Source: a virus. Taken from it: 43,019 nt of DNA. Shown one piece after another: positions 7,583-15,001 of this stretch (the stretch's first letter is position 1; the number at the start of each line of letters is the position of its first letter). The DNA lies in the IMG/VR virus record IMGVR_UViG_3300042355_000290, positions 1 through 43,019 of that record; one strand, given 5' to 3'. The notes under the pieces were generated by a model. The model was not told the origin of the DNA, made no database searches, and saw nothing but the letters and a program-made list of their open reading frames with translations. The translations under genes and the position numbers were made by a program.

Positions 7583-7963
7583 TTAATACTTAGCACCTGA
7601 TAGTCCAGTTTCCCTCTCAGCTTGAGTTGCTGGGCGCCAATTACCTGACTTATTAGATTCTGCGCGAGGATCAGTTCCATAGAAGCTATGTTCAGCCTCT
7701 TCTTGATCCTGTACCAGTCTCTTATCTACCAGAGTTGCATAGCCTGCAATGTCATGCCATGAATCTGCATAGTTTGGATCACCATTCAGGATGCGACCAA
7801 TCTTGTGAGCAATCATTTCTAAACACTCACGCTGATCTGCTTGCAGCAATGCCCACTTAGGTGTTGCATACATCACATCTTTAAGTGTCTGTGTTATCTC
7901 TGCGTGATGAAGGAAGTTACCGTAGCGAGTACCACGTTCATCGAGAGTTGCTTCTACATTCAT
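7583..7963 (-). CDS. DUF6378 family protein
   Basis: Product of 126 aa. The core reads ERGTRYGNFLHHAEITQTLK, then QADQRECLEMIAHKIGRILN, then DPNYADSWHDIAGYATL, the pattern of the DUF6378 phage family (R-YG-F, MI..KI.R, DSW.DIAGY). The charged residues E/D/H in the last two helices recall all-alpha nucleotide pyrophosphatases such as MazG, but this is a resemblance, not evidence of activity. The start ATG is 1 nt past the Sak4-like gene stop, so translation is probably coupled; AAGAGG precedes it. Confidence 0.82.
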   Translation of the reverse strand: MNVEATLDERGTRYGNFLHHAEITQTLKDVMYATPKWALLQADQRECLEMIAHKIGRILNGDPNYADSWHDIAGYATLVDKRLVQDQEEAEHSFYGTDPRAESNKSGNWRPATQAERETGLSGAKY

Positions 7964-7964
7964 A

Positions 7965-8834
7965 TCATGACCTCTTAAGTTGCAGTTTCTGAAGGGCGGT
8001 GAGTGCTACTTCACCATTCGATTGATTGCTTACAGCTGGTGTAGCTGGTGTAGCTGGTGTTGATTTAAAGATCGAGAGCAATGTTGCTGCTGCTGTATCT
8101 TCAAGTCGCACATCAGTTCTGGAGCCTGTGAGAATATTATTCGCATAGGTAGTTGCTGATGCTGCAATGTGTTTCTTGTTCTTGAGTTCGCAATACACTA
8201 CATGATCAAAATACTTTGCAGTATTTCTGGATGACTTAGATGATCCACAAACTGGAACAATCTTGGAGCGCCCATCCTCCATTGTAACTTCTTCTTCATG
8301 CGAGATACATACAATGTTATACTTAGCTGCTTGCACATGAGAAAGAAACTTCTCTACTAGAGTTTTCAGGTTACCCCAATCAGAGAACTCCATCTTGTAA
8401 TCATCAGGTTGATTCTTTGTGATGTTTGCAATCGCTGAGTTGGTAAGCTGGGTAAGTGAATCAACTACAACAACAGTGGAATTAGGTAGAGAGTTGAGTT
8501 CAACTGCTGTAAATCCAAGTGAATCTTTCTTGCAAATTGCACAGCCAATCTTGCCATGTGAGTTACATATCTCAACGCGCATACCAAGCATCACCTTCAG
8601 CATGGTTTCAATTGCGATTGGGAAGCTGCGAGTATCAGGGATACTAATTAACTCTATCCGTTCTTGTTGCGCAGTAGGTAACTTAAGCAGAGTTGCGTAT
8701 CCATTCTCCAGATCAAACCAAAGCAGATCAAAGTCAGATGCAAGTGAAGCTGCAAGCTGAGTCTTACCTGCTTTAGGTGCGCCATAGATAAGAGTACGTT
8801 GAGTTACTGATGGTAGTTTGTGTGTGAGTTTCAT
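7965..8834 (-). CDS. Sak4-like RecA-type recombination ATPase
   Basis: Product of 289 aa. Walker A YGAPKAGKTQLA (18-25), an LLWFDLENG segment near 37-44, Walker B STVVVVDSLTQL (119-130), and a downstream CISHEEEV-type strand. This is the compact RecA core of phage Sak4/AAA_24 proteins, which support single-strand annealing recombination with an SSB partner. Unusual: between the core strands is a Cys-rich insert (C90, C98, C101 in CNSHGKIGCAICKK) that could bind zinc. The C-terminal tail holds an Ala/Thr/Pro repeat (TPATPATPAVS). It is followed at once by the DUF6378 gene and preceded by the PD-(D/E)XK nuclease, a common phage recombination set. Confidence 0.85.
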   Translation of the reverse strand: MKLTHKLPSVTQRTLIYGAPKAGKTQLAASLASDFDLLWFDLENGYATLLKLPTAQQERIELISIPDTRSFPIAIETMLKVMLGMRVEICNSHGKIGCAICKKDSLGFTAVELNSLPNSTVVVVDSLTQLTNSAIANITKNQPDDYKMEFSDWGNLKTLVEKFLSHVQAAKYNIVCISHEEEVTMEDGRSKIVPVCGSSKSSRNTAKYFDHVVYCELKNKKHIAASATTYANNILTGSRTDVRLEDTAAATLLSIFKSTPATPATPAVSNQSNGEVALTALQKLQLKRS

Positions 8835-8849
8835 TCTCTTCTTTCTGTA

Positions 8850-9767
8850 TCAAGTGTTCTTAGAAAGCTGTGAGTCGATCAGATCAGAGAGAGTGAGTTC
8901 AATCTGATACACTTCCACTTTGCGATCAGCTTCTTCTGGTTCAGGATCAACAAGATTTGCTGTGCTGAGAGTACATATCCCTAGATAATCACACTCTCGG
9001 TAGTAATTATAACATGATTCACCGTGCATTGGATAGATTTGAGCATCTTCATATAGCTTGATTGTTTCTATATCAAGCAAGAGTTCCCTAATCCAGAGCG
9101 CACGTTGCAGGTATGACTTCTCAAATGGAAGTTGCTCATACTCCATTGACTTTGTTTTGTATGCAAGGTACAGAACTTCATAAGATGAGAGTTCAGGAAA
9201 TAGATGATCCAGAACAACTGAATAACCAATAGCTTGCGCTGAGTTCTTGTAAGTTGCAGGGTTCAGGGAAGTTGCAGATGTTGTCTTGCATTCCAGAACC
9301 ATCACAGCCCCTGATACCTTGTGTTTCAATACAGCATCCACAAACCCACGATACTTGAATCCATCTGGGAATGTAATACGAAACGAGAGTTCAGTTGCTG
9401 GCACATCATCTATATAACAGAGTTCCCAATCAGCTAGATAACCTTGCTTATGCATGAGTGCGAACTTCTCAACTGCAAACATGGCATGCCAGAATGACTT
9501 AACTTGTTTGAGATTCTCTGCAAATAGATCAGGTTCCCATAGAAGGAACTCTGAGAAATAAACCTGATCAAGTGTGTGACCTTGCAGAATCTTCTGGATA
9601 CCTGAACCTACCAGATGCCCGAATGCGAATGTAACTGATGATTCGTAATCAACTTCTGGCCGCTCTGCTTGAAGTTTCTGCAATTGAAACAGGCGAGGAC
9701 AGGAATGGAGAGTTAGCAGACCTGAGTATGAGAGGTTTTGAATACGATGATCTATGGTGGGATTCAT
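8850..9767 (-). CDS. PD-(D/E)XK exonuclease, RecB/Cas4-like with 4-Cys cluster
   Basis: Product of 305 aa. RecB-family nuclease motifs: His motif FGHLVGSGIQ (H51), YRGFVDAVL (D144), VLECKTTSA (E159, K161) and QAIGYSVVL (Q178, Y182). Cys23 (HSCPRLFQ) together with C252, C259 and C265 (CYNYYRECDYLGIC) matches the layout of the Fe-S cluster in Cas4/AddB-type nucleases. It would resect DNA ends or process replication intermediates. The next gene downstream is the Sak4-like ATPase, so the pair is likely a recombination module. No cas genes or repeat array are nearby, so a CRISPR role is not supported. Confidence 0.87.
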   Translation of the reverse strand: MNPTIDHRIQNLSYSGLLTLHSCPRLFQLQKLQAERPEVDYESSVTFAFGHLVGSGIQKILQGHTLDQVYFSEFLLWEPDLFAENLKQVKSFWHAMFAVEKFALMHKQGYLADWELCYIDDVPATELSFRITFPDGFKYRGFVDAVLKHKVSGAVMVLECKTTSATSLNPATYKNSAQAIGYSVVLDHLFPELSSYEVLYLAYKTKSMEYEQLPFEKSYLQRALWIRELLLDIETIKLYEDAQIYPMHGESCYNYYRECDYLGICTLSTANLVDPEPEEADRKVEVYQIELTLSDLIDSQLSKNT

Positions 9768-9769
9768 GA

Positions 9770-9919
9770 TCAGAATCCTTTAAGCAGGATCATTGGGATT
9801 GTATAGAGAATCAGGCAGATGAATATTGCTGCACAGATTGGAGAGATAATGTTATCCTCGATCCAACTCCACACTCCCCAAGGTTGCTCGATTTCTGGTT
9901 TCTTGATTTGATTAGGCAT
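9770..9919 (-). CDS. Small single-pass membrane protein
   Basis: Product of 49 aa from the ATG at 9919 (MPNQIKKPEIEQPWGVWSWI). A hydrophilic N-terminus precedes one strong membrane segment (IISPICAAIFICLILYTIPMILL, about residues 24-46). The start is chosen because ATG overlaps the preceding gene's stop as ATGCCTAA, the same 8-nt form seen at 774-781 and 1315-1322; the longer frame to 9973 lies inside that gene. The stop is 2 nt before the nuclease start. An early membrane protein of unknown role; inhibition of a host membrane process is possible but not shown. Confidence 0.65.
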   Translation of the reverse strand: MPNQIKKPEIEQPWGVWSWIEDNIISPICAAIFICLILYTIPMILLKGF

Positions 9920-10226
9920 GATGTATCTCCTGTATTGAATGAAGTTCTTGATATATCTTGGATGGATGTTCATTGAGTAACTTGGCTATTTCATTTATCT
10001 CATAGGTGCAGAAATAGATGGGGACAAATATGTTCTGCTTCGTGGAGCGAGAGATGGGTGAGAGCCATTGGATTAACTCTCGCATTCCTTCGAACCAATT
10101 GAGGTACAGATGCTTTGGAGCTTTGGTGTATAGGATCAGAAGAGATTGCAGAGGGAATTCGCGGCAGTCCAGTTCCCTTGAGTTCTTCAATCTCTGCAAG
10201 TTGGAGAGGTGAGAGAGCTGGTTCAT
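9912..10226 (-). CDS. Unknown early protein, probably 3' part of a frameshifted gene
   Basis: The open frame encodes 104 aa, of which the last 75 or so look like a real protein (LLILYTKAPKHLYLNWFEGM, IYFCTYEINEIAKLLNEHPSKIYQEL). The first 27 residues (Leu/Ser/Arg-rich) look less natural, and no ribosome site precedes 10226. In the next frame a better N-terminus starts at 10242, coupled by TAATG to the gene before. The likely product joins that N-terminus to this C-terminus by a +1 shift near 10160-10168, giving about 110 aa. Either a sequence error, a mutation or a genuine frameshift could explain this. The function is unknown. Confidence 0.55.
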   Translation of the reverse strand: MNQLSHLSNLQRLKNSRELDCREFPLQSLLILYTKAPKHLYLNWFEGMRELIQWLSPISRSTKQNIFVPIYFCTYEINEIAKLLNEHPSKIYQELHSIQEIHHA

Positions 10227-10242
10227 AGAGATGTGATCTCAT
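10000..10242 (-). CDS. Alternative frame: likely N-terminus of the frameshifted gene
   Basis: The open frame gives 80 aa. Only the first 27 or so (MRSHLYEPALSPLQLAEIEE and the following LKGTGLP) look protein-like; the remainder (SSDPIHQSSKASVPQ...) resembles out-of-frame translation. ATG at 10242 shares its A with the TAA stop of the upstream gene (TAATG), typical of translational coupling. I infer that the real gene starts here and passes into the frame of 9912-10226. Confidence 0.35.
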   Translation of the reverse strand: MRSHLYEPALSPLQLAEIEELKGTGLPRIPSAISSDPIHQSSKASVPQLVRRNARVNPMALTHLSLHEAEHICPHLFLHL

Positions 10243-10529
10243 TACAAGTCTGAGACACCAATCGACTTGATTGACTTAGACTTTGACTTCGCAGTGCTTG
10301 TTGCGATTGCAGTCATAGTCTGGCGCTTCAATCCATTCACAATAGTTCCTACTTCTTCTTCACTGAGAACTGTGCAGAGAGTTGGATCAGCCTTGAGTTG
10401 GCGATGAATGGTTTGCAATAAGGTAGGCATTGCAGGGTGGGCAGAGAGCAGTTGATTCTGCAGAGTTAATACTGCTTCATGCAATTGATATGCTACTGGA
10501 TTCTCAGATGTTTGAGTTTGCATGTTCAT
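10242..10529 (-). CDS. Unknown early protein
   Basis: Product of 95 aa, helical, with the segment AYQLHEAVLTLQNQLLSAHP followed by LLQTIHRQLKADPTLCTVLSEEEVGTIVNGL. The C-terminus is Ser/Lys-rich (TAKSKSKSIKSIG). AGGAGAATTATAGTC precedes the ATG, which gives a good ribosome site. It lies 2 nt after the gene at 10532-10792 and is coupled to the next gene by TAATG. No family recognised; the compact position in the early operon suggests a DNA-metabolism accessory role, unproven. Confidence 0.75.
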   Translation of the reverse strand: MNMQTQTSENPVAYQLHEAVLTLQNQLLSAHPAMPTLLQTIHRQLKADPTLCTVLSEEEVGTIVNGLKRQTMTAIATSTAKSKSKSIKSIGVSDL

Positions 10530-10531
10530 GA

Positions 10532-10792
10532 CTATAATTCTCCTAGTCCGTTGAGATAATATGTTGATAGTTTGAAATGAATTACTGAGTCTTTGATTTC
10601 ATAGCTGAGATACTGTTTCTTACCAGCCTCAGATAACAGAAACTTGTGCGCTAGATCTTCATCTTTGCGTTTGATAACAGCTTTGATTAAGCGCCTGTGA
10701 AACGGTGGTGGAAGTGCAACAGACACATGCTTGTCTGCTTTAAGTTTATTCCAGATTGGGAGATACTTAGATACTGGATATACTTGTGCCAC
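10532..10792 (-). CDS. Unknown small basic protein
   Basis: Product of 86 aa with a GTG start. It is basic in the middle (RRLIKAVIKRKDEDLAHKFLL) and ends with a strand-rich segment (YEIKDSVIHFKLSTYYL). No family recognised. The ribosome site is weak. The gene begins just downstream of the stem-loop at 10824-10865, so its transcription depends on read-through from the 211-aa gene or on a promoter I do not see. Confidence 0.68.
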   Translation of the reverse strand: MAQVYPVSKYLPIWNKLKADKHVSVALPPPFHRRLIKAVIKRKDEDLAHKFLLSEAGKKQYLSYEIKDSVIHFKLSTYYLNGLGEL

Positions 10793-10823
10793 AGGGAACT
10801 CAATCAGGTTAATTACAAAACTA

Positions 10824-10865
10824 ATTGCCTCTCACACAATGTAACACATAGAGGTGAGAGGCAAT
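10824..10865 (-). terminator. Terminator after the 211-aa early gene
   Basis: A perfect 12-bp stem (10824-10835 with 10854-10865) around an 18-nt loop. In the minus-strand RNA it is followed by TAGTTTTGTAATT, a U-rich tail. It lies 22 bp past the stop of the gene at 10888-11523 and would leave that gene as a largely single-gene transcript from P11607. Confidence 0.75.
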
Positions 10866-10887
10866 GATGTTTTGAAACTAGAGAGAC

Positions 10888-11523
10888 TTACAGATTTGAA
10901 AGAAGTGCAGCTTCATCCGCATCGAGTAGCGTTTGGGCTTTCTGCATCAGGAACTCAACACAATCCGAGAACTGTTCAGCATTTGCACTGGAGTTCAGAT
11001 ACAGACCAAGTTGATTCTTAAGCAGCGAGATAACTGGCTTGTTCGACTTGACTGCACTGAACTTGTTCAGCAGGATCTTGGCTGCATTACCGACTTGTTC
11101 AGCAGACTTGCCAGTAACAGCAGGCATCGTTGCAATGTAATCCTTGCTGAAATCTTCCCAGATTTCTTTAGCAATACCACGGCCTTTGCGTTCTGCTTTC
11201 GGCAGGTTTGCAATAGCTTCCCAAGTAAGTTCAGCAAACGGGAAGTTATCTGCAGAGATGTCTTCCTTATCAGAGACAATTTCACGTGCACGATTGATAA
11301 CGATTTCTGCAACAGCTTCTTGCAGCAGTTCAAGTTGCTTACCACCAGCTTCCAGAATTGCGATGATACCTTCAACACTTGGAATCGGAATCGAAAGTTC
11401 AACAGAAGGACGCTTGCTTTCCAGACCAGTTGCTTCATCTTTCACGGTGCGGAAGTTGAACTTAACATCCTTAACGTCCACATTTTGATCGAAGTTTGCA
11501 TTGATGTTTTGATTGTCTGACAT
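10888..11523 (-). CDS. Strongly promoted unknown early protein (211 aa)
   Basis: Product of 211 aa with no recognised family. The N-terminus is Asn/Asp-rich (MSDNQNINANFDQNVDVKDV). The rest is helical (VEGIIAILEAGGKQLELLQE, EIVINRAREIVSD, RGIAKEIWEDFSKDYIATMP, AAKILLNKFSAVKSNKPVIS) and ends acidic. It has the best promoter in the window (11607-11635), a GGAG ribosome site at 9-nt spacing and its own terminator, so it is probably made in large amounts. An abundant DNA-binding or host take-over protein is possible; the sequence does not decide. Opposite-strand open frames of up to 195 aa are shadows of its codon pattern. Confidence 0.8.
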   Translation of the reverse strand: MSDNQNINANFDQNVDVKDVKFNFRTVKDEATGLESKRPSVELSIPIPSVEGIIAILEAGGKQLELLQEAVAEIVINRAREIVSDKEDISADNFPFAELTWEAIANLPKAERKGRGIAKEIWEDFSKDYIATMPAVTGKSAEQVGNAAKILLNKFSAVKSNKPVISLLKNQLGLYLNSSANAEQFSDCVEFLMQKAQTLLDADEAALLSNL

Positions 11524-11606
11524 GATTTAATTCTCCGGAGTGGATTCTTTTAGATAACAGAGAATCCGAACTGTTTAGAGCAAGGTTTTGCTCAGTGGGA
11601 GATTGC

Positions 11607-11635
11607 ATACTACAGGGATGCTGGTATGGTGTCAA
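11607..11635 (-). promoter_or_regulatory. Sigma70-like promoter for the 211-aa gene
   Basis: On the minus strand: -35 TTGACA (11630-11635), a 17-bp spacer and -10 TAGTAT (11607-11612). The expected start is near 11600. The leader carries a 6-bp hairpin (11578-11583 with 11588-11593). The exact -35 and ideal spacing support use by host RNA polymerase. Confidence 0.75.
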
Positions 11636-11649
11636 GTGCTGATTTTTTC

Positions 11650-11979
11650 TTAGGCTCCTGTTGAGTTCATTAGTTTAGATAGGTACTCAGCTTCTTCATC
11701 TGGTGTCATCTCTCCTGAGAGATAGCGAGTTTCTTGGATAGATGAACCAAGACTCTCTAGTGAGTGAGGCGAAGATCTAGGAGTCAGAGAGAGAGTTGAT
11801 GCAGGATTAACTAGATCATTCTGAATCTTGAATGCGAATAGCTTGAGTTTCTTGAGAAGATTGGAAGACTCTGGTACTCCTTTCTCAGAACTTAGGGTGA
11901 GTAGGGTGAGAAGGTGTGCAAGCTCAGATGATGTAAGATAAGGTCTGAACTGTTGTTTTGATTTGGGTGGGTGATTCAT
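11650..11979 (-). CDS. Unknown early protein
   Basis: Product of 109 aa, Ser/Leu-rich with a basic N-terminus (MNHPPKSKQQFRPYLTSSEL) and a C-terminal acidic helix (GEMTPDEEAEYLSKLMNS). No family recognised. The start overlaps the upstream gene's stop by 4 nt (ATGA) and follows the repeated early leader (GAGAGAAAGCGAGAATCAAT). It is the last gene before promoter P11607. Confidence 0.68.
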   Translation of the reverse strand: MNHPPKSKQQFRPYLTSSELAHLLTLLTLSSEKGVPESSNLLKKLKLFAFKIQNDLVNPASTLSLTPRSSPHSLESLGSSIQETRYLSGEMTPDEEAEYLSKLMNSTGA

Positions 11980-12326
11980 GATTGATTCTCGCTTTCTCTC
12001 GCACGATGGTACTTAATTAAAGATTCTAACCATTTGATTCTGGCTTGTGATCCATAGCCTATTGTTTTGGAAAGAGTCTCGGCCAGCTTATTAAGTGGGT
12101 CTCTTTTATTTTGCGCATCCAACTTAGATTTGATTGTCTTGAGTAGTCTTTCGCGGTGGAGATTGTACTCGTCATACTTTAGAAGGTATGAGTATTGGAC
12201 GATATTGCAGATGTATGATTTATCTTTATCAGTAATATCATTATATTTGATCTGATTGATTACAAGCTGTAAATACTCAGAGTATGAGACTAGCTTGGAT
12301 TTGGGTTTGGAGTTCAGAATACTCAT
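11976..12326 (-). CDS. Unknown early protein, basic and helical
   Basis: Product of 116 aa, Lys/Tyr/Leu-rich and mainly helical (YLQLVINQIKYNDITDKDKS, RERLLKTIKSKLDAQNKRDP, ARIKWLESLIKYHRARES). No family recognised; the high positive charge is compatible with nucleic-acid binding. It lies 17 nt after the SF1 helicase gene and follows the repeated early leader (GAGAAAGCGAGAATTGTA). Confidence 0.7.
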   Translation of the reverse strand: MSILNSKPKSKLVSYSEYLQLVINQIKYNDITDKDKSYICNIVQYSYLLKYDEYNLHRERLLKTIKSKLDAQNKRDPLNKLAETLSKTIGYGSQARIKWLESLIKYHRARESENQS

Positions 12327-12343
12327 TACAATTCTCGCTTTCT

Positions 12344-14020
12344 CTAGTCTAACTTGAATGAAGATGAACCTGCTGACATCTTACCCTTAAAGAACTCTGC
12401 TTTCTCTGCAAGAGTATCACCTTTGATTCTTTGTGCAATGATACCTTTCTCAAAGTGATCAGGCTCACAGATCACATAGAGTTCCTCGCGAGCTCTTGTT
12501 ATAGCTGTATAAAGAAGTTCTCTCTGAACCATTGTATTGTGTGATTGATGTAAGGTTAAGAATACCTTACGCCATTCAGAACCCTGAGCTTTATGAACTG
12601 TAAGTGCGTAAGCAAGTAACATGTTATTAACTTCTGATGCTGAATCAATAGAGACTTCTTCATCAGAATCAAGCATACGCACAGTTATGATATGTGATGC
12701 AGAAGTTACTCGTTCATCTGAGGAAATGGATGATGCTGCATCCAACATTGCATCAATTGAATCCAGATCGAATTCATTCACTTGATTCTGTTCAGATGAA
12801 TTGGAGTTATATCCCCAGTAATCTAGTGTGACTGATTCTTTCTGTGCAAGTTTCCCAGTGTGTCCTGCATTACGTACAATACGGATGATTTCCGCATCTT
12901 CCTTTTCAAATAGAACCTTATCGCCTACAGACATATAGTGTTTGTTATATCCTGCAACTACTTCAAACACCACACGTTGTTTTGATTTAGCGATATGATT
13001 TGCTATGTGTGCATTAAGTTCAATTGTACCAAATGCTTTGTTAAATGGACAGAGAATCATATCTTCTTCTGGATCATATGAACCTGCATTGTAAGCTGTG
13101 GTGAAGAACTTTGCAATGGTGAGAAGTGCAACTTCAGAGTGGAGTTTCTTTTTCCATGGATGGAGAGTTAGTTGATTCTCATATCTCCAAGCTGTGAATT
13201 CAGATTCAGGAATTGGAACACCGCTGAGAATACGGTGTGCGAGTCTAATGATGGGTGATTCAAGTGCTTGGCGATACACTTGTGTAAGTTCCACTACTTG
13301 GAGTTCATTCATTTTATATCCAAGTACCGCAGAGCCAAAAACGGGTGGGAGCTGTTGAATATCTCCAAGGAATATGAATTGAACTGCACCTCTGGTTTCG
13401 TAAGGTAATGCTTCCCAGATTTCTGTAAAGAGTTCAAGAGATACCATAGATGATTCATCTATGATGATAGTTCTGATTGCAGCTGGGAGAGGACGCCCTG
13501 CATTTCGAGTTGGTTCAAATTTCATTGTGTTGCGGTATGAACATGTTTCTGGATCATACACTTCATACTGAACTGGTGAATATTCCAGAAGTTTGTGAAT
13601 GGTGATGCAATTAGATTGTAGATCAGAACTCACCGCACGTCTGAGATTGCGTACTGCTCTGCGTGTAAAGCTACAGAGAATAACTCCGGGTGAGTTTTGA
13701 ATCAGATAGCGATGTGCATCTATATCTTGCATTGGTGGAATTGAAGCTGATTGCAAGAGAGATTGAACTGTTCCTTTCATGCAAGTTGTTTTACCTGTAC
13801 CTGCTGCACCGATTAGAACACAAGACTTGCGAGAAGTTGCAAGTTGAATGAACTGATTCTGTTCAGTGTTGTATGTGATACCTCCCTGAACAGAGATTTG
13901 TGCAGGAACTTCACAGATAGATGTTGCGATTGGGTTACGAACTATATTATGCTTCTTGAGAAGTTCAGCAAGTCTATTGACTGGAACTGGTTGAGTTGGT
14001 TGAGTTGGTTGAGTTGTCAT
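12344..14020 (-). CDS. SF1B DNA helicase, RecD/Dda-like
   Basis: Product of 558 aa. Motifs in order: TYNTEQNQFI (49-58), Walker A LIGAAGTGKTT (69-79), motif Ia CSFTRRAVRNL (116-126), motif II IIIDESSM (185-192), motif III FLGDIQQLPPVFG (217-229), motif IV TQVYR (246-250), motif V VHKAQGSEW (475-483) and motif VI YTAITRAREELYVI (504-517). These define a 5'-3' SF1B helicase close to RecD2 and T4 Dda. It likely unwinds DNA at phage replication or recombination forks. The N-terminus carries a TQPTQPTQP run encoded by three 9-bp repeats (13989-14015). The start overlaps the upstream gene by ATGA. Confidence 0.92.
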   Translation of the reverse strand: MTTQPTQPTQPVPVNRLAELLKKHNIVRNPIATSICEVPAQISVQGGITYNTEQNQFIQLATSRKSCVLIGAAGTGKTTCMKGTVQSLLQSASIPPMQDIDAHRYLIQNSPGVILCSFTRRAVRNLRRAVSSDLQSNCITIHKLLEYSPVQYEVYDPETCSYRNTMKFEPTRNAGRPLPAAIRTIIIDESSMVSLELFTEIWEALPYETRGAVQFIFLGDIQQLPPVFGSAVLGYKMNELQVVELTQVYRQALESPIIRLAHRILSGVPIPESEFTAWRYENQLTLHPWKKKLHSEVALLTIAKFFTTAYNAGSYDPEEDMILCPFNKAFGTIELNAHIANHIAKSKQRVVFEVVAGYNKHYMSVGDKVLFEKEDAEIIRIVRNAGHTGKLAQKESVTLDYWGYNSNSSEQNQVNEFDLDSIDAMLDAASSISSDERVTSASHIITVRMLDSDEEVSIDSASEVNNMLLAYALTVHKAQGSEWRKVFLTLHQSHNTMVQRELLYTAITRAREELYVICEPDHFEKGIIAQRIKGDTLAEKAEFFKGKMSAGSSSFKLD

Positions 14021-14343
14021 GATGGATTCCTTGGGAGATAAGTTAGGCTAGTTGCACCATCATATTCATGTATGAAATAGACAGTCTCTGGTGTCCATAT
14101 AATTATATCATGACAATCTATTGAACCGAATCCTGAATCATATTCATAATCTAAAAGATTCAGGATTCTTGTTGTATCATGACAGTGTGTTTCGCCTGCC
14201 ACCAAGTATGGAGAGTTTCTTGGCTCAGGATCACCGTATGAATAAGAATCTAATTCACTCAGAATTCTGATTGCCTGAATATCTTCAGCAGTTTCTTTGT
14301 TCTCTGCTAGAGATTGCAATATGTCTTGTTTAAAGTTTGACAT
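14017..14343 (-). CDS. Unknown acidic early protein
   Basis: Product of 108 aa, acidic and Asp/Glu/Tyr-rich, with a helical N-terminus (DILQSLAENKETAEDIQAIR) and a His/Cys-containing core (GETHCHDTTRIL, SIDCHDIIIWTPETVYFIHE). The repeated HCHD/DCHD patterns could bind metal, but no known family is evident. Its last codons include the SF1 helicase ribosome site and it overlaps that gene by 4 nt. Confidence 0.68.
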   Translation of the reverse strand: MSNFKQDILQSLAENKETAEDIQAIRILSELDSYSYGDPEPRNSPYLVAGETHCHDTTRILNLLDYEYDSGFGSIDCHDIIIWTPETVYFIHEYDGATSLTYLPRNPS

Positions 14344-14347
14344 GATT

Positions 14348-14635
14348 TCACCCTGCTTTCTGTTTGCGAGCTATGTGATTTGCACATAGATTGTAGGGTT
14401 TAACCCACTTAACTGAGCCTTCATGATCCGCTGTAAGCTTGGTACACTTGTACATCAGATGATGTGGTGGATGCGATTTGAATTGTGTGCAATTTGCACA
14501 AGCTGCACCAGCTTTCTTGAGATTCTGAATTGGAATTGCAACTGATTTAGTCTCTGTGAATACTTCTCTTAGCTCAACAAAACGTGCGATTGTGGATGCT
14601 TGGAGTTTGATTCTTGATGTATTGAAGTTTGACAT
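14348..14635 (-). CDS. Small Cys-rich protein, possible zinc ribbon
   Basis: Product of 95 aa. Four cysteines and nearby histidines form an array CANC...HHLMYKC...NLCANH (about residues 46-88), which fits a zinc-binding fold. The N-terminal half is basic/helical (NTSRIKLQASTIARFVELRE). No named family recognised. The first residues (MSNF) are shared with the neighbouring 108-aa protein, and the leader AGAAAGAATCTATATC belongs to the repeated early leader group. Confidence 0.7.
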   Translation of the reverse strand: MSNFNTSRIKLQASTIARFVELREVFTETKSVAIPIQNLKKAGAACANCTQFKSHPPHHLMYKCTKLTADHEGSVKWVKPYNLCANHIARKQKAG

Positions 14636-14649
14636 GATATAGATTCTTT

Positions 14650-14985
14650 CTATGAGAGAGATACAATTACATAATCAGGTAGATCATACTCAGGTTTAGC
14701 ACTGCGAAATGAGAGAATGAGTTGTGATTTAGCATTCAATGCGAACCAGCGAGTTAGAGATTGCTCATAGATAATCACATATTGGCGATCATCACGATAA
14801 TATATACCGCCATGTTGATTTGCAGCGAAATGTTCAGGTGTGCAATAGAGCATGTAATACTCTTGCATACACTGATCTATTCCAGATATATGTGGATAGT
14901 TTGTCAGTGCATGAAGTACCTGAGAGCGAGGAACACCGTAGAGTTTAAGAGACTTAATGGATGATAGATGAAGTGAGTTGTTCAT
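14650..14985 (-). CDS. Unknown early protein
   Basis: Product of 111 aa from the ATG at 14985 (MNNSLHLSSIKSLKLYGVPR). This start follows the repeated leader CGAGAATCTATC; the longer frame to 15129 would run into the 335-aa gene and adds a poor-quality N-terminus. The protein has many aromatic residues (QEYYMLYCTPEHF, GGIYYRDDRQYVIIYEQSL) and a beta-rich C-terminus. No family recognised. Confidence 0.68.
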   Translation of the reverse strand: MNNSLHLSSIKSLKLYGVPRSQVLHALTNYPHISGIDQCMQEYYMLYCTPEHFAANQHGGIYYRDDRQYVIIYEQSLTRWFALNAKSQLILSFRSAKPEYDLPDYVIVSLS

Positions 14986-15001
14986 GATAGATTCTCGATT
15001 C

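Noticed and set aside
8850-9767. Cas4 of a CRISPR system
   Set aside because: Same fold and cysteines, but no repeat array or other cas genes; the neighbours form a phage recombination set.
10933-11520. Plus-strand open frame (195 aa) opposite the 211-aa gene
   Set aside because: Cys/Phe/Arg-rich translation typical of an antisense frame; the minus-strand gene has promoter, ribosome site and terminator.
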